Source: Melampsora larici-populina 98AG31 (lineage: Eukaryota > Basidiomycota > Pucciniomycetes > Pucciniales > Melampsoraceae). From it: DNA of 64,000 nt. Below are positions 22,859 through 35,508 of the stretch, in pieces. The notes beneath the pieces are model-generated. The model made no database searches, was not told the origin of the DNA, and saw nothing but the letters and a program-made list of their open reading frames with translations. Where the stretch lies: assembly GCF_000204055.1 (NCBI RefSeq), contig NW_006768800.1, forward strand, positions 433,967 to 497,966, written 5' to 3'. The number at the start of each line of letters is the position of its first letter. Positions within the stretch are counted from its first letter, which is position 1. Position numbers and translations under genes: made by a program.

Positions 22859-24339
22859 CAACTACATATCAGATCTTACCAAAGACTAAGATTTACTTTG
22901 ATAATCCATGGTTGATGTGAAAGATACCTAACCTTGGGATCCATGATTAGTCTTTGATCAAAGCTCTCCAGAAAAAACTACTGGAAGTTCAACTTCATAT
23001 ACCATATGTTTTGAAGGATAAGGCAAACCCAACTGAACACATATATAAATACAAGCTCCTGTCAATATCCCTTTGGTTGGTGTGATCTAGAATTCATGAA
23101 ATCTTGACAAAATTGAGTCAATGTATGTATACTTATGTTTTTGTAAAATTAAGTAACTTATTCATATTCCTGATCATCAAAACTATCTGAATGCGACTTT
23201 AAGAATGACCAAGATCACAAGAATGGCTCAAGTCCAATAGATACAACCCAAAAATATTTAAAGTGTGATATAAATTACTTGGATTACATGGGGTCCAAGT
23301 GATGATTATAACAAAAGCAAGATATATAACCTGCCATAGTTCAAGCAACTGTGTAGTGCAAGCTTCTACATACATCAGGAAAAGAAAGAGCAATAAACCA
23401 TTACTTGTAATTGGCCAAGAGATCTGTTGATTCACACTTCCATTCCATTTTTAACTTCTGGAGCCATCTGGTATGATTCTAAGTAAGATACAGATACACT
23501 TCTTGTACTCTGATGATTCCAATTTTGGAGATTGTGAAGTTACAAGTCTGGTACCTCTGAGGATACTTGGTTTGGAGGAAAAAGGATTGAGACATTCTAC
23601 AGAAGTGAATTTATTGTGAGTATCATTTTTTTGTTTCAGTGATCTATACAAAGAAATTTGTAACTGAACAATTGTGTCTGTAAATTTTCTTATTTCTTTT
23701 CAACTTTGCTTAAATTCATATAAGAAAGACACATTTGACAGTTTTCTGGAAAGTAAAACAAGTACATATCTAAGATTAAAAGGTAAATTTCTCAAAAAAA
23801 AAGATGATATGAATTAGAAAGATAATCATTGGAGTTTGATTTTCAAGAATAGACAAAAAACTTCACTCCCACTTCTCACAGACAAAAATGGGATCACTAC
23901 AAAATGCAGCAAAACATGACTGATTTACATAGTGTTCCACAGCATGCGCTATATGATTTGGAGAACTACTGATTTCTACTCTGTGAAAAAAAAAACTCAC
24001 GGGATTGTCTAGTGGTCAAACCACCATGACCTCACTATATTTCAAATGTGACTGTCATATAGCGCACTACATCCGCTATATCACACACTATGTCAGGTCA
24101 AAGAACAAAACAGAGCATTTCATTAAAAATACATGTATACCAGTCCAAGAATATAGCGTTGGGTCAGGTAGGAGAGCGGATTGGCTTCTACAATGAATGA
24201 TCCACGAATTAAGTAAAAAGCTAACAGAAAGAAAAAGGAAAGGGAAGTAACCCAACACGCACAAAGTTTCATGACTTGATTTATATGTAAGAAATGAAAG
24301 ACAAGGGTAGTGTTTCTTCTTTACAAAGTGATCAATGTA
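22859..24339. other. Intergenic, AT-rich, no gene seen
   Basis: Only short frames on both strands, none with recognisable sequence. A poly-A run at 23987 and simple AT-rich tracts occur. Confidence 0.35.
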
Positions 24340-26420
24340 AGCTTCAAGGCCTTTTACAGCCTCTTCAAATGGACTATCTGGAAAAATCCCCTCATTTAAC
24401 CAGGCTTGGGAGCCTACCAATTGCTTCATTGTTCTAGGTAGCACTATACCTTCAGACGGGGTACAGACATCTGCATCGGCTGAGAATGTACACTGGTACA
24501 CACATGAGGTTGCTGAGATAACTAGGTGATTGAATGTAAGTTTTGCAAGGATTGGGAACCAGAAATGATTTTCCTGTTGAATGAATGAAGATGAGATTAT
24601 CCAAGGTAGAATCTAACTCAGAATTGATGAGAAGGCAAGATGGAGGACACTTACCTTCCACCAATCACATGCAGATTAGTCTTTTTTGACAGGAAATTGA
24701 CCTTGGCACAGATAGTCTTTTAGATCTAAACTGAAAGTCTTGATCACAAGGCCAGTGGAACATCCAACCACATCAAACCCATTGTGTTACACAGTATTAT
24801 TGGTCTGTTTAGGTGATGCTGTTTGTTTGCGCCCCTCAGATTTCTCCACAACATCCTCAAAGGTAATGTTCATCAAAATTTGAAATGTCATGTCATGTTT
24901 AGGATAATGGAGTGTGAAAAACTTGTCCTAATATCAGGGATTGAAAATCTTTGCTAGTAGATGGTGTCACATTCAGAAGCCTCATGCTGATACTCAGTGA
25001 GCCGCTCCACAATTATATCAATGACATTGTCAAGACCCACAGATACCAAATCCTCTGCTTGATAAAGTCTGAGTTCTATGATGAGTTGTTTGTACTCAGC
25101 TAGGAGTATGATGTATTACCTATCAAAAGCAAGGAAAGAGAGATATACACTCACCTTCAAGAATTTGTCCACCAACTGCAAAGCATTCCACTTGGAGGCA
25201 TAGATAGTTATGCCCTTGAAGAAACAAGCCTTTTGATTGGCTTCTATCATTGAGTTGATGACCTGTAGGTATCAATGAAGAATGACTATGAGTATGAGAG
25301 AAAAGACAATCTGAGTCTTGTAAAGATGTTTGAGCATTCAACCATACAAGTGGCACATGTCTTGAAGGCATTCCTGCAAGCTGCACTACTAGCAATCTGG
25401 CCAGGGACCATGTCCACCCCTGTTACAAAGACATCATCTATCATCAGAACTGATATGAATAAAGGACTTGATATGAATTGTATGAAGATAACTTAATTTC
25501 TCAAGGGCAACTACAACCAAGTCATCATTTTCACAAGCTAGACTGGTCAACTTGCCATCCTCATCTCCATCTTCATCAACACCATTGGCCTCATCTGACA
25601 AACCAGTGTTGCTCCTCTTGTCTGATTCAGAGTCATACTCAATCACATCATCACTACCATTGAACTCAATACCAGCTATAGGGAGAGGAACCCCACAAGG
25701 TACAGATGGTGAGGCAACACTAGACATTTGACCAACAGCTGTGAGACCATGTCCAACTACACAGTTGAGTTTGTGGGCATAACATTGAATGTGATTGGAC
25801 AAGTAATCCAATTCCCAGGTGACTGAAGCTTCAGCATTGACAAACATCAATCTGAGTTCTGAATCCATTGGTCTCTTATTCATCCATTGTACATAGTCTA
25901 AGCTAGCATGTCAGTATTACAAAATGGAAGGAGGAAGTTAGTATGAAAGAAACAAAATTGAAGTAAAGGGAAATGGTATTGGAGATGGAAGTGGTAAATC
26001 ATAATGAGAGTGATATTTTTATGGAGGCCATGTCGAATCAAGAAACAGTCTATGGGTTTGATCACTATGAGAACCCCAAACTGTTGTCAACCAACCATTT
26101 CAAGAGCAAGATGAGTTGATTTATACTCCAAGTTTTTGTCAATATACTTGACTGTTGCTCCAACCAATGCCTTTTCCCTTTTGTAGTCCAAAAAATCCAA
26201 ACAAAAGTCTCCTTAGTTCTCCTATCCATATGCAAAAAAGGTTTCAAGAGAGAAGTTGAATGAATATAATGAAGATGTAGAGAAAGAAATCAGTTGATGA
26301 AATTTGATCAAACTTACTTTCAACATGCCAATGGCTTTTTTTATGGAAGGCTGAAAATAGTTGAACTGACTTAGACTGTTGAGCAGCCCAAGTTTTTTGA
26401 TTAAACCATAGCACTGCACT
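24340..26420 (-). pseudogene. hAT-type transposase relic
   Basis: Separate minus-strand blocks in the right order resemble hAT transposases. Near 26090-26210 is FCLDFLDYKREKALVGA followed by YIDKNLEYKSTHLALE, the central RNase-H-like region. Near 25735-25800 is NHIQCYAHKLNCVVGHGL. Near 25150-25270 is KGITIYASKWNALQLVDKF. Near 24680 is CDWWK. Near 24340-24505 is VCTPSEGIVLPRTM with VGSQAWLNEGIFPDS, the dimerisation end. Frames change between blocks and stops occur, so it is dead even allowing for introns. Terminal repeats were not found. Confidence 0.75.
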
Positions 26421-26736
26421 TGACAGTATAACTTTGAGAGATCAGTTCAGGTATTGTCAGAGTCAAAGATCCAATTTTTTTCTGATTTGATGATGTTCAG
26501 AGGGTTTTTGATGAATAAGTTTTGAAGTGGATTGAGTGGATTTTAGTATATGTAATTAAGTACTTAGTGTAGATTGTAAGTTGGGTTAAGATGAAAGTTT
26601 TGTAGATCTTAAGGTTTTGATTTTGATTGGTTGATGATCTTGTTTACCATTTCGATTTCCAGATTTAAGTGATAGAATTGATTGATTGATTGAATTTGAT
26701 ATTATTTTGATTATTTTGATATTATTTTATTTTACA
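26421..26736. other. Upstream region of the 956-aa gene
   Basis: AT-rich with TTGATTGATTGATTG and TATTTTGA repeats directly before the start codon. It is likely promoter and leader; no specific site can be assigned. Confidence 0.4.
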
Positions 26737-29700
26737 ATGACTTCTTCTCGATCTGATTTTGATTCAGCAGTCGTTGGGGTTGGTGATCATTCTCAGCAGC
26801 CAGATACGTTGACAGAGAAAGTAGATCGATCTAAGAATGGATGGGAAATGTGGGTAGCTGATGAGAATTTGATGAACGAATTACAACCAAATCATCATAG
26901 AAAATCAACTTCAATCTCTTCTCAACCTTCTCCATTACCTTCTCCATTATTACCATCAAAGCAAAACAGCAACAACAACAACAAGAACTTCAACTTCAAC
27001 TTCTCTCCTAATCAGATTCAGTCTATCTCATCTCCTAATCAAACTAACATCTCAGGTGACCATTCATTCAACTCCTATCAAATTCAACTTCATCTTCATG
27101 GTACTTACTCATACTCTCTCTCTTTTTCACTCTTTAGCAGTCAATCAAGAACACAATCTGTCACCATCATCACCAAATCAATCAAACTTCAAGACTGCCA
27201 CTGCAAGTAATCAAAGCTTTTCACCTACCAACACAACTCAACTTCAACTTGATCCAATCTCTTCTCCTATCACTCAACAAGCTACCTCTCCAAAGATGAA
27301 TTCAACTCGTTATTCAACTTCTGCTTTACCACCTCAAGCTTCATTTGTCGATAAGAATCAAAACTTAACCGAACCTATCACTAAATCTCCTCAACCTCAT
27401 CTCGATTCAATCAATGCTCCTTATACTCATGCCTTTGAACTTAATGATCAAAAAGTCACACGTGTCACTCCTCTTACTTCATCTGGATGGTCAATTCCTA
27501 ATTCTCAATCGATCATCAGACCTTTACCTCTTCCAATCTCAGTTCCTCAACCTACTCCAATCTCAGTTCCTCAACCTTTACCAGTGGCTGAAGTGTGTGT
27601 AGAATGTATGATGAGAGATCGTGATATGGCTGATGTCGATGTACTCGGTCCTGGGGTTTGGGAAAGGAAGAGTGATGCGGATTTTCAAGATGCGATGGCT
27701 GCTGAAGCTCAACTTGATGAAACAGATGAACTGGAAAGTCTCAAGGTAAGTGACTCTTTTTTCTGGTTTCATCTATCATCTTGAGTCTTATGTGATGGTG
27801 ATTTCATTAGTCTAGAAGCAACGGTGGAATCACAAACACTTCAAGAGAAGGTTCAAGTCTCTGTAACGATTCTTTGTCTAGTGGACTCCATCGAACAAAT
27901 CGAAAGAAACGTTTAGGATTCGGTTCACCATTAACTCAACCTGCTCTCAAGACCTGGACTTCAATCGTAAGTTTCGAATCGAATCTCTCAATCCTTCGCT
28001 TGATTCTAATCATCAGCTTTTGATCAGAATCCACCTGCCGCTTCACATCGATGGCGTACACTACAATTATACTTGAAAGAGCAAGCACATTATCTAGAGT
28101 TGGAACACAAGGCTAAACTCACCACTCAAGTTGAAAACGAACGAGTCGAACAAGCGATTCGGACTAGTTTACAAAACATTGATCAACTTCGATCAAGTCA
28201 AGGATCGATGGGTGAAAAGACACTTCCGATCCTTAATGGAGTTCATCATAAGAATCGAAATCCAAGTCGACAGTCTACTATCTTATCTAATGGAATGATG
28301 CTCGAGACGGTGGATATTTCGAAAGACGAGAAATTGGCGGCTTCTAAAGGTCGTGCAAGTGAAAGTAAAAACCGACATTCTAGTAAGATTTTTTCTCTGG
28401 GTATTTCTTGATGATTGATTTGACTGAGATTGGATGTGATGATAGTCTCCAGTAGACGGTTTTCTAGTGCATCAGCCACACGTAATGGATTCTCTCAATC
28501 ACCAGTCACTCCACTTCATGCTTCACCCTCATTTGGAACTTACAATAATAGTACAGATATGTTAGCCAACGTTCCGGTCTCAGCACCCCACTATTTAACT
28601 TCAAGTGGATCAGCATCACCAAGACCCCCATCACCTAGTCGATTTAGTGTTCGAAGTGGATTTGCAGAGAGTATGGGAAGACCGTTTTCAAGATGGAGTC
28701 GGAATCGAAGAAGTACATCCCAATCGATTTTATCCTTTGCACCATCTGGTTCGATGATTGATATGCATATCGGATTATCACATGATCGACATAATATGTC
28801 ACAAACCGAATTAACATCACCTCAATTATTTCCCAATCAATCGAACACATCAGCTGTGATCTTAACACCTCCACCCACATCTTCTGCTAGACAGAAAAGT
28901 CGATCTAAGAAAGCCTTGAATGGATTCTTGATGAAATTAGGTATCAAACGACATAAGTCTACAGATGCAGTTAGAGTGAATCCAACCCAACTCACGAATC
29001 ATGATGAACTTGATAACGAACCATTAGCACCACCCCCATCACTTTCACTTTTAGCAAGAGAACAACAATCATCACATCGAAGAAACCCATCTTGTTTATC
29101 GTTACCTAATCAACGATTACCTTTAAGATCGGCACATCATTCTAATGGATTAACATCACCGATTTCACAAACTAATGGATCTAGATCACCTAATAACAAT
29201 TTATACTTTTCAACTATCACAGATGATGATGATGAAGAATTGATTGATGGACCATGTCTACCAGTATCGAATTTTCCAAATAGGAGAGGATCTAAATTAA
29301 GTCGACATGAAGAACTTTCAACATATCCTCAAGAAACAACACAAGAAGGATGTTCAAGAAGTTCGACGACTGGTGTTCCATTTGAAAATGGATCTAGATC
29401 ACATGAACTTGAAGAAACAAATCAAGAAGAAGTTCAAAAGAATCCAATGAAATCTTCTAATGGGAAAATCTTTAAACATCATTCGATTCAAAAACTTATG
29501 TCGAAATCTATGTCGATGCTTACATCTTCTACACAACAGAATCATAGAAGACAATCAGTTTCATCTAATCTGACTTCTCAAACTCAAGTTTTAAATGCAA
29601 ATCAACATCAGAATCTGGGAACCAATGAAGAAGAAAGAATGAGTTTTTCGAATGAGAATGGAATGAATGGGATTGGAATGAATTTGAATGAGAAGAGTAG

Positions 29701-29833
29701 AAGATCGGTGAGTAGGTCTTCAGATTTTTTGGCACTTAGGTATCTTTCGGTTAAGGATACTACTACACCTACGAGTACTACTACTTCTTTGAATAATCTT
29801 GCTGGGAATGGGAATGCTAGAATTGGAAGTTGA
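26737..29833 (+). CDS. Low-complexity basidiomycete protein with a CxxCMMRDRDMADVDV motif, 956 aa
   Basis: Exons 26737-27100, 27138-27745, 27811-27966, 28028-28382 and 28446-29833 join in frame. The protein is rich in Ser, Asn, Gln and Pro. The most constrained-looking part is near residues 275-300, where VCVECMMRDRDMADVDV is followed by GPGVWERKSDADFQDAM. This resembles a motif I recall from uncharacterised basidiomycete proteins; that recall was not checked. A probable coiled coil follows (LQLYLKEQAHYLELEHKAKL, QVENERVEQAIRTSL, about 390-425). The rest is a disordered Ser-rich tail with acidic TDDDDEELIDG. The first intron is only 37 nt, or 40 if the next AG is used. No membrane segment or signal peptide is seen. 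A decayed partial copy lies at 19673-21075. Function unknown. Confidence 0.85.
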
Positions 29834-32736
29834 TCATGGGGTTTGAAAGTAAAAGGGGAAGAAGCAGGAGGGGTTTTTTCTTGGTGGGATTTTGAGGAGG
29901 GTTTTTTGCGGGGTGAGAGATGGGGTTTTTTGTGGGGGAGAAAGGGGTTTTTTATTGGGTGATTTGCTAAGGTTAATTTTACTTTTTGGGATTTTGGATC
30001 TTGGGTTTTTTTCTGGAGGGTTTTGTGTTTTTATGTCAATGATTGTGATTGTGTTGATTTTGTTGTTTTGGATAGAAGATGATTGATTTTAATTTTTTTG
30101 ATTTTGATTTTGATTTTTTTGATTTTAATTTGATTCTTTGTGGTGATTTTCATTAAGATGATTGTATACATCTCTATCTCTCTCTCTATCTCTCTCTCTA
30201 CATCTATTTTACATTTATCTATTTTACTTTTTTTTTGATTTGATTTGATTTGATTTGATTTGATTTGATTTGATTTGATTTGATTTGATTTGATGATATA
30301 GCCTTTCTTTTTTACTTATGATCAAAGAAGATAAGATCAGATTAAACTTGGTTAAATTAATATGATTTTTTTTTATAAATTTATGTAAGATTTAAATTCA
30401 TCATGATACTATGTTTTTATTTTTTTGGTCCTTCATTGATACATTAAAAATGGGGGTTTTCTAATGTGGTTTGGGTTTAAGTTATTTGAGAGGGGTTGGG
30501 ATAAGTCTGAGAAATTTGGAAACTTACTTTTACTTTGAGTAAAGATCATACATACTTATTAATACAAAATTTAGAAAAAAACCTTCTTTTGCTTTTTCTT
30601 TTGGTTTAATGGAACATTAAGAAGGCTTTGAATGGATGAGTTTCAAAGACTCGTATGTTATGGGCTGGGGATAGGGTTCTAGACGGCGAGAGGCAAGGAG
30701 TCTGAGGGGTTCTGCAAGGTAATCCCTTTTGGTATGATGATTGTCAGATGGGGAAAAGGGAGTCGGCAACGGCTGAGCTCTGCAAGACTAATTTGACACG
30801 CGTGTGTGACATCTCCTTGTGCGCCTTTCACACACAACTCCTGTGTAAGGAGTATAACATTATATATGTGAGAGACTTTTGAGGCTGTGAAGCTTTAGTG
30901 TGGTCTAGAAAGAAAATTGTGTTATTGGCTACTGCTTTTTCTTTGGTGAGTAATTAAGTTTGGGAATGAAAAGTTGTTGATCTTTTAACAATCAAAAACA
31001 CTTGAGTGATTTAGAAAAAATCTACAGCCTTAGTGAGGTTTTACCACTTTGTCTCAATCTCAAGATGAGACCCGGGCCCAGGTTTTTGCTGCATATCATG
31101 TCGGATCTGGATGCCAGAGAGGGCTTTAAAATCAGCCGGTGGCCAGATAATCTATCCTGAACACAACTGATAACGGTTGGAGCACATCTTGATCTCAATC
31201 TGCTTGGAATTCCAACCTACACATTCTTTGTTCTCAGTCAGGGTCCCAATGCAACCACAGATTTGACTTGGAGTTTTTTAGCTTGATAATTGTATATCTT
31301 CATATGATTATCTTCAATCAGCTTGATCAAGTTGACATTGGTGAGAGCCAAGTTATGCTTTGGAAGCACCACATTTGCTTTGATTTGTTTAGGAATTGTG
31401 GTTGGAGGTACTGGTGTGGTACTTATAGCACAACAAGGGCTATAAGGTGAAAAGTAGGTAAGATATAGTCTTCACTTGGTACACCCAAGTAAAGACTACA
31501 GTAAATTGCCCTCTAAAAAGAGGATTCAATAGCCAGTGGGTTGGCTGAATAATGCCTCAAAGTATCTTACTCAGAGATCTGTCAGAAGTTGCACTCAGAT
31601 CCTGCAGAGCTTTGCACTTTGATTACTCAAAGGCTACGCTGGATAATTCTGTAAGACCTGTGGTCATTACACAACCCCTAATACATACATCTAAATATTA
31701 CTACTTAGTCTTAAGCTCAGATTCATTTATAGTTGTTTTCGTTCTCAATCAATGACTGGTTCCTTAGAGATATCGGGACTGATCTCCTGCCCCCTATCCT
31801 TCGGAACCAGGTATAGTCTTTTCTTATTTCTATCTTTTCTCCCTTTTATCAGTCTTGTAGTTCAGAGAGATATTGGGACTGATCTCCTGCCCCCTATCCT
31901 TCGGAACCAGACGAGTTCTTGTTGGTATTGGAAATAACAGATCGGATCTCTTGGGTTCTAGAAACCTTTTGCTGTGCCTCACAGCGTCCCGTCCGAAGTA
32001 TCCCAGTGAAGGCTATTCAAGCCTTACAAATTCACACTCAACTCAGGAGGTATCCTATGCAATTCTAAAGCTTGATTCTGTAGCTATTCCCATTAGCTTA
32101 GAACCAACACTTTAAAGCTTATGAGGGCTTGGAGAGGATTGTAGAACTAGAAGATCAAATACAATAGAATCACTTTACTCAAAATTCTTGGTAAGGATCA
32201 AGTAAGTTGTGATGTATAATTGTGGAATGATAATAAGTTTGTTCTTCTTCCAGAGTGGGAAGAAGAGGGGTTCATATATTCCAGACCTAGGTGTCAACTT
32301 GTGGTTAGCGCTTAGGTTTGTCTTTTTTTGAGTTAGGTTTGGGTTAGGTTTACTTTACTATTTAAGTATTAGTTAAGTCTTGTTATCTAAGTGACTCTTG
32401 ATGCTGAGTCATGAGGTGTAATTCTTATGGTTTTAGGCAAGTTACATATATTTGCATGTGTTTCTGTTAGTCCATGGTCCTGTACACAGTCCTCAGGTTT
32501 GACAACTGTAATAAGAGAGTATATCTTTTGAAGAATTCAATCTTTTGATTGGTACAGCTATTCCATCATATGTTGGGCATCAAGAAACAAATAATGAGGT
32601 TTTTACTACCTTAAAGTAGATTAAACTTCAAGATTCACCAACAAAAAACAGACAATACAGTGGTTGCTGTGTTTAAATCTAGTTAAAAACTGAAATTTCA
32701 ACTTTATTATTTTTTCTTGATGTCCAAGATATAATA
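29834..32736. other. Long gene-poor region with simple repeats
   Basis: G/T-rich downstream tract at 29860-30130. A 45-bp direct repeat lies at 31766-31810 and 31866-31910 (core GGGACTGATCTCCTGCCCCC). No coding frame is supported. Confidence 0.5.
30165..30295 (+). repeat. CT-rich tract and TTTGA pentanucleotide microsatellite
   Basis: CTCTCTAT-type repeat at 30170-30205, then about 12 tandem TTTGA units at 30233-30295. Confidence 0.95.
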
Positions 32737-33189
32737 GGGGTTGGGCGAAATTTTGACCAACCGGTTTGCAAGACTCATTCAGTTGTAGTTCAACGATTTA
32801 AGAATCCTTTTGAGATGGCTAGAAAGCAATATCAAAGCCACTCTTAACCAACCAAAACTTTTATTGATCTTTTTGCTTTCCAAAAAAGTAGACTGGTATG
32901 ATATGCTTCTTGATCAAGCCAAAGCTGTAGCCATTCAAAACTCTTACAGCAAAAAGCAATTTGGGCCACTACAAGCCACGCAAACTCCCCTCTGGCTCCT
33001 TTCACAGAGCCCCAGATCCTTTGCTTCTGGAAAAATCTGACCCAGGCACTCCCTAAAATCTCTTGGTGCTGAGCTCAGACCCATAACAGACGTGTGAAAC
33101 CCAGAAAACATGTCTGCCTCTATCTTTGACTCCTTTTGCCGGGCTTCTCACAGGCGCAAAACCGGTTGGTCAAAATTTTGCCCAACCCC
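32737..33189. mobile_element. TA-flanked MITE, 453 bp
   Basis: The left end starts GGGGTTGGGCGAAATTTTGA. The right end is its inverted match with a small indel (TCAAAATTTTGCCCAACCCC). Both ends abut TA (32735-32736 and 33190-33191), as for Tc1/mariner or Stowaway-type elements. There is no coding capacity. Confidence 0.85.
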
Positions 33190-35508
33190 TAATGAAACAG
33201 TAGTAACATAATCTGCTCACCACAATGTAACTATGCACCACACATATCACCACAAACAAAAAGATAAATCCAAGTCCACAAACCCAAGAAAAAATTGTGA
33301 CACAAGAGTAACTGAAGTAGCATGAGACAGAGAATCAAAACTACACGGAAACTGCACTTAATCAAGTGACAAAGGGACCAGAAACAGAAAAACAAAACTT
33401 GACCACACAACCATGACCAAAAAGGTATGCAAGGGAGGACAAAACACAGCCACCAAGAATGATATTTCTCAACTGAGAAAATATAAAACTGGAAACAAAA
33501 AAACTGCAAAACAACACAACCTATATCAAGCCAGAAAATAGTAACAAACAAAGTAATCAAAGGTAACCAGAAGAAAAATCACAACAATGATTCACATGTT
33601 CCGTACAAAAGGAGTAGAAACAAAAAAGAGAAAAAGAGACTGAGAAAAAAGAAAAGGTGACCGTGCAATGATTTTTGATGATTGAATTATACTGTAAGGG
33701 CTCTGGTGTACCTTGGGTGAGCGCATGGCTACCTAGGTAAGGTTTTTAGAAGGAGAAAGACTGCTTTAATATTCTGATAAGACAAGAAAGCATAATCTGA
33801 TACAAGTATTTACACAGTAAACACATGAATACAATATCTGACAAAACTCTTTGTAACTAATCTGACCATATTTGTTAAAAACCAACTTCCATCACAAGAT
33901 GTTTTCTTGTCAAAATTTGATTATATGTTTGTCAACATCACAGATCATTACATCCTCTTGTAACACCAATGACTGTGGGAATTGTCATTAGATTAGTTGA
34001 CCCCAGCTAACAATCTCTAACTTTGGTTCAACTAACACTGTGACTACAATGTATTTTTCCAAGGTGAAAAATGATTACATTTATTTTACAAAATGATTCA
34101 AAATGCATTAAGTCTGCATTAAGTCTTCATTTTTCTGCATCAACCTTAACCCTAGTCTGACTAGAGGGTGGCGGGTGTGAAATTAAAACTTGTTTGAACT
34201 ATGATAAAAGATGATAACTACTGAATAATAAGTTGAACATGTTTGTGATCTGTATAATTTCCAACACAGATTTTCAGTATGAAAGAGCAAAAAGTACAAC
34301 AGAAATTTGATACAATATTATTGCGATTCTAAGTATCATTTATAACTAATAATAAAAATGGGAACACTCAGAGACAAACATAAACTTGCTATGAGAATTG
34401 GTTAGATCTGATGCTTTCTATATTCATCATTCCTTCAATTTTTATTCTACGTCATCTTACAAGTTAGGTAGATTGTTCTTCTGATGTGTCACTTTTAGAC
34501 TTGCTTATTCCCCCCTCGTAATACTAGTACCAACCCTAATTTTAATGCAAACAGTTGTGTATGCTCTTCAGGAACACCTGTAAGTCTTAAAAAACAAAAT
34601 ACCATCATTGTATGTGTGAACACACGCGTGATCGCAGCGGAATCACTTGCACGTTTTCCAAAAAAAAGACATTGGACATAAACAGAACTTCTGGGTAGTT
34701 ATGAACAATGTGAGACGGCAATGGATGCAGACAAATTAGAGAGGTTTGTTTTATACAATGTGTGGCAAATGCTGGCTGGAGATAGTCCCAGCCAGCCCCA
34801 AACTGAAATTGGTATCAGGCCAAATTTGCTGATAAGTCGCAAGGCCCCCTCCGCAGGCTCGGGGGGATGTCTCTACAGTTGAGTGGGGCTTGTGTTGAGC
34901 TAGAACTCTTCAACTCAGAGAGGAACCCCAAAGATAGACCCTTTGAAGCCTGATCAAACTCGATTAAATCCTAAACACGTCAAGTCCATCAGGCGAAGAT
35001 CTAGTCTTACCCACATCTACATATCATCGATCGAAATCTACGGAATTAACTGTCTCGTGCCGTTCATCACATATTTTCATGGACCTAAACAGGTGCCCAA
35101 AGGGACAACGGCACCTGTTACATGGAAATTGGATATGTATACAACAGCAGACAGAAGACCTTTCCACGTTTTGTTTTGGGGAATCTCGAACTTTAAACCC
35201 CTTGTGTTTATAGCTGACTATAGGCTCGCGGGAGTTCACCGATGATCATACTTAACCTTCGCTGCCTCTAGCTTGAAACTGGTCACATGTAGCTATTGTA
35301 CTGAAATCTTTGAAGTTCGATGGTTTCGTAAAAAACTTCAAAGCTTCAACGGCACATCGGACCGAATAGTTAAACATAAATTGATGAAATATTGCTCAGC
35401 ATATACTTTGCGCCTAAACCCCACTTTCTTCCCATTGTTCAGCATTCCATTTGATAAATAGAAATTGAAAGTCGTTTTGTTTCGCTTTCACAAAGGTATA
35501 TATATAGA
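33190..35508. other. Gene-poor region upstream of the first permease
   Basis: No supported gene. The 109-codon minus frame at 33231-33560 is a shadow of a CA-rich stretch. A GCTGGCTGG...CCAGCCAGC palindrome is near 34772-34796. TATATATA at about 35498-35506 ends just before the permease start and is a possible core promoter. Confidence 0.4.

Noticed and set aside
33231..33560. Hydrophobic Cys/Phe/Trp-rich minus frame
   Set aside because: Its composition comes from a CA-rich stretch; it has no family match and implausible residue use.
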